A DNA stretch of 64,000 nucleotides from Rhodoligotrophos defluvii (GTDB taxonomy: Bacteria; Pseudomonadota; Alphaproteobacteria; Rhizobiales; Im1), in assembly GCF_005281615.1 (NCBI RefSeq), contig NZ_SZZM01000001.1, forward strand, positions 1,521,455 to 1,585,454, written 5' to 3'. A model generated the notes under the pieces. That model was not told where the DNA came from and made no database searches. It worked only from the letters and a program-made list of their open reading frames with translations. The position numbers were made by a program, and so were the translations under genes. Shown here piece after piece: positions 47,038 through 56,842 of this stretch (position 1 is the first letter of the stretch; each line of letters opens with the position of its first letter).

Positions 47038-48222
47038 CTATCCGTCGCTCAAGGCTTGCTCTTGGAATCGCCGCGACATCAGCATGCCGTGCAGCAGGGC
47101 GGCGCGCGGGGCGATGGTCGAGACCAGGATATGCTCGTGCTCCGCATGCGCGCCGGCACCGTTGCAGCCTAATCCGTCCAGCACCGGCAAGCCCAGGGCG
47201 GCGGCGAAATTGCCGTCGGAGACGCCGCCGCGCGAGGTCTCGGCCATGGGCAGGCCCAGCGCAAGCGCCGAGGTCGCCTCGTAGAGGCGGACCACCGCGG
47301 AGCTGCGCTCGAAGGGAGGCCGGTTCATCCCACCCTCGACGGTGAGGCGGATATCCGGATCATAGGCCTTACGCGAGAGCATCCGCTTGAGCATGCGCTC
47401 GGCGGTGGCCATGTCGTCCACCCGCATGTCGATCTCGATGGTCGCTTCCGCCGGCACCACGTTCACGCGGGTGCCCCCCTGAATCGTGCCCACATTGAAC
47501 GTCGCCGCCGTCTCGCTGTCGTTCATCGCCTCGATGTCGAGAACCTGGCGAGCGATCTCCCGGATGGCGCTGCGGCCGTCGCGCAGATTGCCGCCGGCAT
47601 GGGAGGAACGGCCATGCGCCGTCATCTTGAAGAAGCCCCAGCCCTTGCGCTTGGTGATGACCGTTCCCGGCGCCTCGAAGGCCGGCTCCGGCACCAGCAC
47701 GAATGCGGCGCCCGAGGCGAGGTCCTCGATAAGCGCGCGCGAGGTGGGGCTGCCGATTTCCTCGTCGCTGTTGAGGAACACGGTGATCGGCCGCGGCGGC
47801 CGCAGCCCCGCTCTGGCGATCTGTCTCAGGGTTTCGGTGATGAGATAGGAGCCGGCCTTCATGTCGAAGATGCCCGGTCCGAACAGCTGGTCGCCCTCGC
47901 GCCGCACCGGGCGGGCGGCCAGCGTGCCCGCCGCCCAGACCGTATCGATATGCCCCATCAGCAGGGCAGGCCTGCCGCTCACGCCCTCGGGCGCGTAGGT
48001 CAGCACCAGCTGTCCGCCGCAACCATCGCGGCCCGGGATGCGCCGCACGGCCACAGCCAGCCCGGCGAAGGAGGCCTCGATATGGTCGAGAAGACGGTCA
48101 ATCAGATCAGGCCGTTCCGACGGGGTTTCGAACGCGACCCACTCGATGATCCCTTGCGCCAGCGCTTCCGCATCGAACGAAGCGGGCCGCGGAAGGCCTT
48201 CGCCGGTCATTTCAATTTCCAT
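47038..48222 (-). CDS. M20 family metallo-hydrolase (carboxypeptidase/aminoacylase-like)
   Basis: 394-residue M20 peptidase-fold protein. Metal and catalytic motifs are LMGHIDTVWAAGT, GPGIFDMKAG, LNSDEEIGSP, and a dimerisation-domain SSHAGGNLRDGRSAI. It resembles glutamate carboxypeptidase/CPG2-type hydrolases and is paralogous to the M20 protein at 54017-55168. The start at 48222 follows GGAGGAGG and overlaps the livG stop by 11 bases, so it is the last gene of the region D operon. Confidence 0.88.
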   Translation of the reverse strand: MEIEMTGEGLPRPASFDAEALAQGIIEWVAFETPSERPDLIDRLLDHIEASFAGLAVAVRRIPGRDGCGGQLVLTYAPEGVSGRPALLMGHIDTVWAAGTLAARPVRREGDQLFGPGIFDMKAGSYLITETLRQIARAGLRPPRPITVFLNSDEEIGSPTSRALIEDLASGAAFVLVPEPAFEAPGTVITKRKGWGFFKMTAHGRSSHAGGNLRDGRSAIREIARQVLDIEAMNDSETAATFNVGTIQGGTRVNVVPAEATIEIDMRVDDMATAERMLKRMLSRKAYDPDIRLTVEGGMNRPPFERSSAVVRLYEATSALALGLPMAETSRGGVSDGNFAAALGLPVLDGLGCNGAGAHAEHEHILVSTIAPRAALLHGMLMSRRFQEQALSDG

Positions 48223-48967
48223 GTCGAGCCTCCTCCGGCGCCGCATCTTCCGGCGTGCCGAGATAGGCGGCGATCACGGCCGGATCGCTCACCACCTCCT
48301 GCGGCGTGCCCTCGGCGATCTTGCGGCCGGCATCGATGACCAGAATGCGGTCGCAGATGCTGGTCACCGCCTTCATGTCGTGCTCCACCAGCCAGATGGT
48401 GGTGCCGCGCTCGCGCACATTGCGCAGGCAAGCAAGCATCTGTTCCGTTTCGGTCGGGTTGAGCCCGGCACAGGGCTCGTCCGCGAGCAGCAGGCTCGGC
48501 CGCGTGGCGAGCGCACGTGCGATTTCGAGCTTGCGCAGATTGCCCACGGTCAGCCCCTCCGCGGTGCGGTCGGCGAGGTCTTCTATGCCGGCCACCCGCA
48601 GCGCCTCCCGGGTCACCGCGTCCACATCCGCCCGGTCGGGCCTGCCGAACATGGCACCGACCGCCACATTCTCGCGAACCGTGAGCGCGGGGAACGGCTT
48701 GGCGATCTGAAAGGCCCGCGCGATGCCGCGCTGATTGAGCTTGTAGGTCGCCACGTTGACGATCGACTGGCCGCGGAACCGGATCTCTCCGGCGGTCAGC
48801 GGGTAATAGCCCGTGATCAGGTTGAACAGGGTCGACTTGCCGGCCCCGTTCGGTCCGATCAGCCCATAGATCACACCGGCCGGAATGTCGAAGTCGATGT
48901 TCTCTATGGCCGTCAGCCCGCGAAACTGCTTCGTCACGCCGCGTCCGGAGAGAATGGTCTCCGTCAT
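48212..48967 (-). CDS. HAAT ABC transporter ATPase, LivG-like (region D)
   Basis: 251-residue ATPase with Walker A GPNGAGKST, LTVGNLRKLEIARALA, Walker B LLLADEPCAGLN and H-loop WLVEHDMKAVTSI. ATG 48967 overlaps the livM stop by four bases. Third HAAT transporter of the window; its genes differ in order from clusters A and C. Confidence 0.92.
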   Translation of the reverse strand: MTETILSGRGVTKQFRGLTAIENIDFDIPAGVIYGLIGPNGAGKSTLFNLITGYYPLTAGEIRFRGQSIVNVATYKLNQRGIARAFQIAKPFPALTVRENVAVGAMFGRPDRADVDAVTREALRVAGIEDLADRTAEGLTVGNLRKLEIARALATRPSLLLADEPCAGLNPTETEQMLACLRNVRERGTTIWLVEHDMKAVTSICDRILVIDAGRKIAEGTPQEVVSDPAVIAAYLGTPEDAAPEEARHGN

Positions 48968-49935
48968 GCCTGCGCCTCCGCCTTTCGCGCCAGCGCCGCG
49001 CGCCGCGAGCGGGTGAGCGCGCCGAGGATGCCGCCCGGCATCAGCAGAACGATGGCCACCACGATCAAGCCGGTGATCAGGAGGTGGATGTCCAGGAAGC
49101 GCGACAGCAGCACCTGGGTGATGAATAGCATCACCGCCGTCCCGATGATCGGGCCGAACAGCGTGCCGATCCCGCCGATCAGGCAGAACACGATCATGTT
49201 GAGGCTGAAGTCGAGGCGAAACACGGTGTAGGTGGTGAAATAGCCCACACTGTAGCCGTAAACCGCCCCGAGCAGCCCGACCAGGACCGCGGAGAGCACG
49301 AAGGCCAGAACCTTGTACTTCTCGGTGGCGACGCCGAGCATCATCGCCGTGTCCTCGTCTTCGCGGATGGCCAGCAGCGCATAGCCGAAGCGGGTGCGCT
49401 TTATCAGCAGCGTCAGGAGGAAGGCCAGGAGCAGCAGCGCGCCGAAGATGTAGTAGTAGAAGTCCTCCGGCGTGACGCCGCTCGGCACCGGCGGGCTGAG
49501 GAACACGCCGACCCCGCCCTGGAACCAGCCGATATTGTTGACGAGCTCGCTGACCACCTGGCTCACGCCCAGCATGACGATGGCGAAGTAGATGCCGCGC
49601 AGGCGCAGGATGGGATAGGCGATCAGTGCGGCAAACAGGCCGCAGACCAACCCCGCCACGAGCAGCGGTACGACCATCGACATGGGCCCGGTTCCGAAGG
49701 TGCCCACATGCATGCCGAACAGGGCGGCGCTGAAGGCTCCTATGCCGATGAACACCGTATGGCCGAAGCTCCAATAGCCGGCAAAGCCGCCCAGGATGTT
49801 CCAGGCGAGCGCCAGGGCTGCCGAGAAGAAGAAGAACTGGACCACACGGGTATAGAACGGCCCGAGCCAGAGCGGCAGCAGCGCCAGCACGACGACCGCG
49901 GCAAGTCCGGCAAAAATGGCGAGCGGCTGCTTCAT
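48964..49935 (-). CDS. HAAT ABC transporter permease, LivM-like (region D)
   Basis: 323-residue membrane protein starting MKQPLAIFAGLAAVVVLALL, with LGGFAGYWSFGHTVFIGIGA and the loop AIREDEDTAMMLGVATEKYK. The frame extends to 50148, but ATG 49935 overlaps the livH stop by 4 bases and matches the expected start. Confidence 0.92.
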   Translation of the reverse strand: MKQPLAIFAGLAAVVVLALLPLWLGPFYTRVVQFFFFSAALALAWNILGGFAGYWSFGHTVFIGIGAFSAALFGMHVGTFGTGPMSMVVPLLVAGLVCGLFAALIAYPILRLRGIYFAIVMLGVSQVVSELVNNIGWFQGGVGVFLSPPVPSGVTPEDFYYYIFGALLLLAFLLTLLIKRTRFGYALLAIREDEDTAMMLGVATEKYKVLAFVLSAVLVGLLGAVYGYSVGYFTTYTVFRLDFSLNMIVFCLIGGIGTLFGPIIGTAVMLFITQVLLSRFLDIHLLITGLIVVAIVLLMPGGILGALTRSRRAALARKAEAQA

Positions 49936-50810
49936 CTGGACTCCCCGAAGCTGTGTCCCAGCAGCCCTTGCGGCCGCACCAGCAGCATGAGCACCAGCAC
50001 CAGGAACATCATCGCCGTGGTCAGGGACGGCCCGATATATTGCGCCGTATAGGCGTTGATCAGGCCGAGCAGCAGTCCGCCGACCAGGGCGCCGGCGGGG
50101 CTGCCGATGCCGCCGAGCACCACCACGATGAACGCGTTCAAGGTCCACGCCACCTCGCTTGCCGCGGAAAACGGCTGGACGATGCCGATGATGGCGCCCG
50201 ATGCACCCGCCATGGCCGCGCTGAGCCCGAAGGTGAGCCCGTGCAGGCGCCCGACGCTCAGGCCCGACAGCTCCGCCGCGAGTGGCTGCTGGGCGGTGGC
50301 GCGCACCGCCCGGCCGAACTGGGTGCGCGCCAGCACCAGCGCCAGGATGAGGAGCAGCACGAGGCTTGCGCCCAATGCAATCAGGCGGACGAGGTCGATC
50401 CGCAACGGGCCGAGGCCCACGCTGGTGAAGCTGTAGCTCGGCGTGATGGTCTGCACGTCCGGCCCGAAGGTCAGTTGCAGCAGGTTGCGCGCGATCATGG
50501 CGACACCAAAGGTGACCACCAGCGAGGCGACCAGTGATGCCCGCGAGATCGCCCAGTGAATGATCGTGCGCTGATAGGCATAGCCGACGGCGAACAGCAC
50601 GAGGCCTATGGGGATGATCGCGAAGAAAGGATCGATGCCGAGATGCCTGAACAGAAGCAGAGCGCCATAGGCTCCGGCGACCACGAAGATGCCATGGGTC
50701 AGGTTCACGATCCCCATGACGCCGAAGACCAGGGAAAAGCCGACCGCCGCCAGCGAATACAATCCGCCCAGCACCAGGCCGTTCAGGGTCGTCTGCAGGA
50801 AGAGCAGCAT
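49932..50810 (-). CDS. HAAT ABC transporter permease, LivH-like (region D)
   Basis: 292-residue permease with LVLGGLYSLAAVGFSLVFGV and the conserved GIVNLTHGIFVVAGAYG segment of LivH proteins. It lies 17 bases downstream of the deacetylase-fold gene and overlaps livM. Confidence 0.92.
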   Translation of the reverse strand: MLLFLQTTLNGLVLGGLYSLAAVGFSLVFGVMGIVNLTHGIFVVAGAYGALLLFRHLGIDPFFAIIPIGLVLFAVGYAYQRTIIHWAISRASLVASLVVTFGVAMIARNLLQLTFGPDVQTITPSYSFTSVGLGPLRIDLVRLIALGASLVLLLILALVLARTQFGRAVRATAQQPLAAELSGLSVGRLHGLTFGLSAAMAGASGAIIGIVQPFSAASEVAWTLNAFIVVVLGGIGSPAGALVGGLLLGLINAYTAQYIGPSLTTAMMFLVLVLMLLVRPQGLLGHSFGESR

Positions 50811-50827
50811 CGCGTGCTACCGCCCGG

Positions 50828-51661
50828 TCACGCGGCTTCCGCCACCGCGGACCAGGCTTCGGCGATCTCGCGCCCGGTGGCGAACCACACGCCCGGCGCG
50901 CGCCTCATGAAGGCGATATAGTCCCGCAGCATGGCCAGCCTGGACGGCCTGCCGATGATCTGCGGATGGGTGACGATATTGACCAAGCCGCCCCAGCGAT
51001 AGATTTCGGTGAACTCCTGCTTCCAGATGCTCAGGATGTGCTCGTTGGTCATGATGGCGCGCGGCAGCTTGATGGCGAACAGCGCATAAGGCGCATCATC
51101 GAGGCTCCAATGCCAGGGCAGCTCGATGGGGCCGCGCGAGCCATCCTGCAGCACATGGCGGTATGGGCTCACCTGGTCCATCAGCGAGCTGTCGTAGAGG
51201 AAACCGTATTCCTGCAGCAGCCCTATCATGTTGGTGGAGGTCTCGCCCGCGGGCGAGCGATACCCGAGGGGCCTCACGCCCACCGTCTTCTTCAGGGACT
51301 CGAGGCCCTTCTCCAGCGCCTCGCGCTCCTTGTCCGGATAATCCGGATCGATCCACTCGTGGAGATAGCCGTGATGCCCGACCTCGTGCCCACCGGCGAC
51401 GATCGCTTCCATCCGGTCCAGATATTTCTCGGCCGTCCATCCCGGCACGAAGAAGGTGGCCTTCAGATCCTCCTCCTTCAGCAGCTCCAGGATCTTGGGA
51501 ACGCCGGTCTTGCCGCCATAGGCGCCTTGCGAAAGCACCCCGGGCCTGCGCACATTGTCCGGATCACGCGAAAGCCACAGGGTCTCCGCGTCGAAATCGA
51601 AGGTCAGCATGACGGCGCAGCGCGCTCCGTTCGGCCAGGGTATCGGCGTCATGTCGTTCAT
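50828..51661 (-). CDS. Polysaccharide-deacetylase-fold hydrolase (PuuE/HpPgdA-like)
   Basis: 277-residue NodB-homology protein. The TFDFDAETLW acidic pair, HEVGHHGYLHE (metal histidines), and YRSPAGE are visible. These match the PuuE allantoinase/HpPgdA subfamily, whose members hydrolyse cyclic amides or N-acetyl groups. There is no signal peptide, so it is cytoplasmic and unlikely to act on cell-wall glycan. Its place inside an uptake operon, between binding protein and permease genes, suggests it hydrolyses the imported compound. Confidence 0.85.
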   Translation of the reverse strand: MNDMTPIPWPNGARCAVMLTFDFDAETLWLSRDPDNVRRPGVLSQGAYGGKTGVPKILELLKEEDLKATFFVPGWTAEKYLDRMEAIVAGGHEVGHHGYLHEWIDPDYPDKEREALEKGLESLKKTVGVRPLGYRSPAGETSTNMIGLLQEYGFLYDSSLMDQVSPYRHVLQDGSRGPIELPWHWSLDDAPYALFAIKLPRAIMTNEHILSIWKQEFTEIYRWGGLVNIVTHPQIIGRPSRLAMLRDYIAFMRRAPGVWFATGREIAEAWSAVAEAA

Positions 51662-51709
51662 GGTCGGCTCCTATCGCTGCATTGCTCATCGAGGTTCGGC
51701 CTAAAGCGG

Positions 51710-51734
51710 AAGCGGGCGAAATGGGTCCCGGCTT
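51710..51734 (-). promoter_or_regulatory. Intra-operon stem-loop after the binding-protein gene
   Basis: On the minus strand AAGC-c-GGG pairs with CCCGCTT around a 10-base loop, a seven-pair stem with one bulged base. It lies in the 140-base gap between the binding-protein stop and the deacetylase-fold start. Hairpins after binding-protein genes often stabilise the upstream mRNA so that the receptor is made in excess; there is no U tract typical of a terminator. Confidence 0.45.
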
Positions 51735-51801
51735 TTCGTGGATTGCCGCTTGAGCCTTGCGCCGTAATCCTGTGGTGCTCCCACCGCCGGTGCCGGGCGG
51801 A

Positions 51802-53025
51802 CTATGCCCGCTCCGCCCAGGTCGGCGCGGGATAGATCGGCTTGGCCGATGCGCTCTCCGCCGGCGAGATCACCTCGATTTCGCCGTTCTGCCGCTGGAT
51901 CAGCAGCGGTCCGAGCAGGTCGGCCTGACCATCGCCCTGGGGCGTGAACTTGATGTGCCCGTAGAAACACTCGAAGTCCAGGGCCGCGAGCGCGTCACGC
52001 ACCGGGTCCAGCTCGAGCGTTCCCGCATTTCGCGCTGCCTGCAGGTAGCAGATGATGCAAGCGGCCCCGCTTGCCATGTGATAGGTCAGCTCGCGGTCGA
52101 AATTCGCCCTGTAATATTTCGCGAAGTTCTCGGCAGAACCGAAATATTCGCCCTTGAACGGCGCGCGCTCGGACCAGTATGCCTGCGTGACAACCGCGTT
52201 CGCGTAATTGCCGAGCGCTTCCTTGTAGGCCGCCGTTTGCGGCCCGAGCGTCTGGTACAGCATCTTGACGTTGGTGTTGGTCGAGATCATCTGCCGCGCG
52301 ATCAGGATCGACGTCTCGTCATGAGTGGTGCAAACCAGCACGTCCGGCGTGTTCTGGCGTATCGAGGTCAGCACATTGGTCACGTCGCTGACCTGGGCCG
52401 GCAGGGCGATGAAGTCGAGCACTTGGATGCCGGCCTCCTCGATCAGCGCCCGCGCGCCGTCGGCTTGAAATTTGGAGAACGGATCGTTGGTGTAGATGAT
52501 GCTGATCGTCTTCACCGCCGGCTCCAGTTCCTTGAACATGTTGACCGACGAGACGAACTGCCGGGAGGCCCGTGGGAACAGGCCGAAGACGCGGTTGCGG
52601 CCTTGGGTGAAGATCAGGTCGGAACCGCCCCCCGCCTGCACCATGATGCGGCCGGCTGCCTCGGTGATCGCGCAGGTGGGCAGGACGATGTTGCTGCCGA
52701 ACGAGCCCAGGAAGAAGCCGATACCCTCATCCACCTGCCGCTGGATCAGGGTGGACGCGCGAGCAGGATCGCTCGCGTCGTCGAACAGGTTCAGCGCCAG
52801 CGTATATTTCTGGCCGCCGATGTCGACCCCGCCCATCTCCTCGTTGACGAATTTGACGGCGCATTCATAGCCGCGCATCACATTGAGCCCGGTCTCGGCC
52901 GCTGACCCCGTCATCGGCACCGAGCCGCCGAAGACGATCCTGTTTTCTTGCGCGACGGCGGCGTGCGGCATCACACCCGCTAAGGCGAGTGCACTGCCGG
53001 CTTTCAGGAAATCGCGTCTGTCCAT
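51802..53025 (-). CDS. HAAT ABC transporter binding protein with Tat-type signal (region D)
   Basis: A 407-residue LivK-like receptor. The N-terminus MDRRDFLKAGSALALAG carries a twin-arginine motif followed by a hydrophobic core and cleavage near AVAQ, suggesting Tat export, in contrast to the Sec signals of the other two HAAT receptors. The mature part opens NRIVFGGSVPMTGSAAETG. ATG 53025 follows GGGAGG; the frame opens 15 bases further with GTG. Confidence 0.9.
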   Translation of the reverse strand: MDRRDFLKAGSALALAGVMPHAAVAQENRIVFGGSVPMTGSAAETGLNVMRGYECAVKFVNEEMGGVDIGGQKYTLALNLFDDASDPARASTLIQRQVDEGIGFFLGSFGSNIVLPTCAITEAAGRIMVQAGGGSDLIFTQGRNRVFGLFPRASRQFVSSVNMFKELEPAVKTISIIYTNDPFSKFQADGARALIEEAGIQVLDFIALPAQVSDVTNVLTSIRQNTPDVLVCTTHDETSILIARQMISTNTNVKMLYQTLGPQTAAYKEALGNYANAVVTQAYWSERAPFKGEYFGSAENFAKYYRANFDRELTYHMASGAACIICYLQAARNAGTLELDPVRDALAALDFECFYGHIKFTPQGDGQADLLGPLLIQRQNGEIEVISPAESASAKPIYPAPTWAERA

Positions 53026-53059
53026 CTCAAAGCCTCCCACTTGTCTCTTAGGCGTTCGC

Positions 53060-53815
<756 letters not shown>

Positions 53816-53971
53816 ATGCCGCTCCGGCAAGTATTGCGGTGCGATACGATCAAACTGTAGCTTTGCATCGCCGTTTGGGCTTGTCAAGAAAGAGGGGAGT
53901 GGCTCCACGCGGCGCCCGAGTAGCGGGAGTGGGGCACGCCGCGCTGTTTGACGCTGCCGTTTGGCTTGCCC

Positions 53972-53994
53972 TATGATGATGCGATTTTATCATA
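53972..53994. promoter_or_regulatory. Inverted repeat TATGAT-N11-ATCATA in divergent promoter
   Basis: 6-bp perfect arms with an 11-base spacer, 23-45 bases before the M20 start at 54017, in the AT-rich part of the livF/M20 intergenic region. ACGATACG-like strings occur on both sides (53842 and 54002). Candidate operator; no regulator gene is next to it. Confidence 0.4.
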
Positions 53995-54016
53995 TTGCTT
54001 TACGATACGGAAAACG

Positions 54017-55168
54017 ATGCCCAAGTCCAGCAGCCTTCCGGACTTCGCCAGCTTGCCATTCGACGCCCAGGCCATGGCGGCCGGCCTCGCGCCTTGGGTG
54101 GAACAGGAGAGTCCGACCTTCGACCGTGACGCGGTGAACCGGATGATGGACCTCGCCGCTCGCGAAATGAGCGTCATGGGCGCCGAGATCCAGCGCATTC
54201 CCGGCCACATGGGCTTCGGGGATTGCGTGAGGGGCCGCTTTGCGCATGGGGCCGATCCTGGTCCCGGTATTCTCATTTTGGGCCATCTCGACACGGTCCA
54301 CCCGGTCGGCACGCTCGCAGCATTGCCTTGGCGGATGGACGGTGGTCGGTGCTACGGGCCCGGCGTGCTGGACATGAAATCCGGCAACTATCTCGCGCTC
54401 GAGGCCATTCGCCAGTTGCAGCGTGCAGGCTTCAGGCCACCCCTGCCGGTCACGGTCCTGTTCACCAGCGACGAGGAGGTGGGCAGTCCGAGCACGCGGC
54501 CACTGATCGAGGCCGAGGCGGCGCGCCACAAATATGTGCTGGTGCCGGAGCCGGCCCGCCGCAATGGCGGCGTGGTGACCGGCCGTTATGCCATTGCGCG
54601 CTTCACGGTGACGGTTCACGGCCGGCCGAGCCACGCGGGACTCAGGCTGAGCGAAGGCGCATCGGCCATCCGGGAAATGGCTCACCAGATCCTGGCTATA
54701 GAGGCCATGACGGACGAGGAGATCGGCTTCAACGTGGGCGTGATCCGCGGCGGCCAGTGGGCCAATTGCGTGGCGACCGCCTGCCATGCCGAGGTGCTGG
54801 CTTCCGCAACCACGAACGAGAAGCTGGACGAAGCCATTCGGCGGATCCACACGCTTTCGCCGGTCGGCACGGATGTGAGCGTCAGGGTCGAAACCGGCGT
54901 GATCCGGCCGGTGTGGACCCGGAATGATGCGTCATGGCAGCTTTACGAGCATGCCAGCGCCCTCGCCAGTAGCCTTGGCTTCGAGATTCCCTACCAGAAT
55001 TCCGGCGGTGGTTCCGATGGAAACTTCACGGGTGCCATGGGCATTCCGACCCTCGACGGCTTGGGTGCGCGGGGAGACGGGCCCCACACCCTCGAAGAGC
55101 ACATCATCACGGAAAGTCTGGCTGAACGCGGGCGCCTCATGGCCGCGCTGCTTGCCACATTGCGGTAG
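54017..55168 (+). CDS. M20 family metallo-hydrolase (paralogue of 47038-48222)
   Basis: 383-residue M20 protein beginning MPKSSSLPDFASLPF, with ILGHLDTVHPVGT, GPGVLDMKSG, FTSDEEVGSPSTR and RPSHAGLRLSEGASAIREM. It aligns with the M20 protein at the other end of the operon over most of its length (for example GPGxxDMKxG, SDEExGSP, VLVPEPA, SAIREMA/SAIREIA). The frame opens at 53948, but ATG 54017 fits the family start and leaves the palindrome upstream of the coding region. Confidence 0.88.
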   Translation: MPKSSSLPDFASLPFDAQAMAAGLAPWVEQESPTFDRDAVNRMMDLAAREMSVMGAEIQRIPGHMGFGDCVRGRFAHGADPGPGILILGHLDTVHPVGTLAALPWRMDGGRCYGPGVLDMKSGNYLALEAIRQLQRAGFRPPLPVTVLFTSDEEVGSPSTRPLIEAEAARHKYVLVPEPARRNGGVVTGRYAIARFTVTVHGRPSHAGLRLSEGASAIREMAHQILAIEAMTDEEIGFNVGVIRGGQWANCVATACHAEVLASATTNEKLDEAIRRIHTLSPVGTDVSVRVETGVIRPVWTRNDASWQLYEHASALASSLGFEIPYQNSGGGSDGNFTGAMGIPTLDGLGARGDGPHTLEEHIITESLAERGRLMAALLATLR

Positions 55169-55228
55169 AGGCAAAATCGATGCATGGCCTAGCCGTGCTC
55201 CGGCCCACACCCAAATGGGAGAGATTGA

Positions 55229-56827
55229 ATGTTGCGCGATTTCACGGGGCGCAGCACCAGGCCATCCTTGGCCCGGATCACGGCCATAGTGCTTTTCGGG
55301 CTCTCGCTCCCGTGGGCACCGACACCTGGACATGCAGACAGCTCGCCTGCCCAGACATCGGGCGTGGAAATCCCGCCTGGCCAGATTGAAAAGGCCATCG
55401 GTCGATTGGACGAGCTCGCCGCAGATATGATGAAGCGAAGCGGCGTGCCGGGCATGGCGGTCGCGGTCGTGCAGGGTGATAAAACCGTATATGCGAAAGG
55501 CTTCGGCGTCCGAAAAGCGGGCGAGGCCGCGCCCGTCGACGCTGACACCGTGTTCCAGATCGCCTCGCTGTCGAAGCCGCTCACCGGGAGCGTTGTCGCC
55601 CACCAGGTCGGCGCTGGCATCGTCAAATGGGACACGCCGGTCATCGCCCACTTGCCCTGGTTTCGGCTCAGCGATCCCTGGATCACAGACCACGTCACGA
55701 TCGGCGATATGTTCAGCCATCGCTCCGGTCTTCCCGACCATGCGGGCGATGATCTGGAGGACTTGGGACATGGCCGGCGGCATGTGCTCGAGCAGCTCCG
55801 CCTGCTGCCTCTCCACGGCTTTCGCCAGATCTACAACTACACGAATTTCGGCATGACAGCCGCCGCGGAAGCGGTGGCGCAGGCATCGGGTAAGCCGTGG
55901 GAGATCCTGGCCGAAGAGGTTCTATACGAGCCGCTCGACATGGCCTCGACCAGCTCGCGCTTTGCCGATTTCGAAAAGCAGGCGAACAGGGCCATCGGGC
56001 ACGTCAAGGTCGGGAACGATTACGAACCGAAATACCAGCGCTTGCCGGACGAACAGTCGCCGGCCGGCGGCGTGAGTTCCTCCGTACGCGATCTCGCCCG
56101 CTGGATGACGATGATCCTGCAAAACGGGCGCTTTGAAGGGCGAGAGATCGTCCCCGAAGCGGCACTGCTGCCGGCACTGACCGCCCAAATGATCGCCGCG
56201 CCCTCGGCCACGGTCGATGCCCGGCCCGGATTCTACGGATATGGCATGGGCGTTGGCGTTTCGCCCAGTGGACGCATGATCCTCAGCCATTCCGGCGCGT
56301 TCGCCCTTGGCGCGAGCACCTATGTCGCGATGATCCCCTCCGCAGATATCGCCATCGTGGTGCTGACGAATGCATCGCCGAGTGGAGCGGCCGAGGCGCT
56401 GGGTGCCTCATTCGCTGACCTCGTCGAGTTCGGCAAGATCACGCGTGACTGGTTTCCCGCCTATGCGGCTCGGCTGGCGAGCGTCACGGCGCCGGTGGGT
56501 ACGCTGATCGGAAAGTCGCCGCCCGCCGATCAGAAGCCGGCTGCGCCCCTCGCTTCATATGCGGGCGCTTACGGCAACGACTATTTTGGCAACGCGGTCA
56601 TTGCCGTGGTGGGGAACGAGCTGGAGCTGATGATCGGCAAGGCGCCCACCAAGTACAGGCTGACCCACTGGAACGGCGACGTCTTTGCTTTCCACCCATC
56701 TAGCGAAAATCAACCTGACGGTTCGGTGGCGGCGCTTACGTTCGAGCGGAATGCCGGCGGCACGGCCACGGCATTCACGATCGATTATCTCGACGAGAAT
56801 GGCTTGGGCCAGTTCGTACGCCGCTAG
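55229..56827 (+). CDS. Serine hydrolase, beta-lactamase class C family, exported
   Basis: 532 residues with a signal peptide (RITAIVLFGLSLPWAPT, cleavage near HADS). The class C/DD-peptidase motifs are SLSK (Ser 113, Lys 116), YTN near 203 and HSG near 355, with a ~110-residue C-terminal extension of beta structure (ASYAGAYGNDYFG), as in esterase/D-aminopeptidase-type members. Its natural substrate is unknown; beta-lactam resistance should not be assumed. It follows the M20 gene by 60 bases on the same strand. Confidence 0.87.
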   Translation: MLRDFTGRSTRPSLARITAIVLFGLSLPWAPTPGHADSSPAQTSGVEIPPGQIEKAIGRLDELAADMMKRSGVPGMAVAVVQGDKTVYAKGFGVRKAGEAAPVDADTVFQIASLSKPLTGSVVAHQVGAGIVKWDTPVIAHLPWFRLSDPWITDHVTIGDMFSHRSGLPDHAGDDLEDLGHGRRHVLEQLRLLPLHGFRQIYNYTNFGMTAAAEAVAQASGKPWEILAEEVLYEPLDMASTSSRFADFEKQANRAIGHVKVGNDYEPKYQRLPDEQSPAGGVSSSVRDLARWMTMILQNGRFEGREIVPEAALLPALTAQMIAAPSATVDARPGFYGYGMGVGVSPSGRMILSHSGAFALGASTYVAMIPSADIAIVVLTNASPSGAAEALGASFADLVEFGKITRDWFPAYAARLASVTAPVGTLIGKSPPADQKPAAPLASYAGAYGNDYFGNAVIAVVGNELELMIGKAPTKYRLTHWNGDVFAFHPSSENQPDGSVAALTFERNAGGTATAFTIDYLDENGLGQFVRR

Positions 56828-56842
56828 GCAATCGTCCGTGTG

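Noticed and set aside
55229-56827. Beta-lactam resistance gene
   Set aside because: The SxxK, YxN and HxG motifs are shared with esterases and D-aminopeptidases; nothing in the context points to antibiotic resistance.
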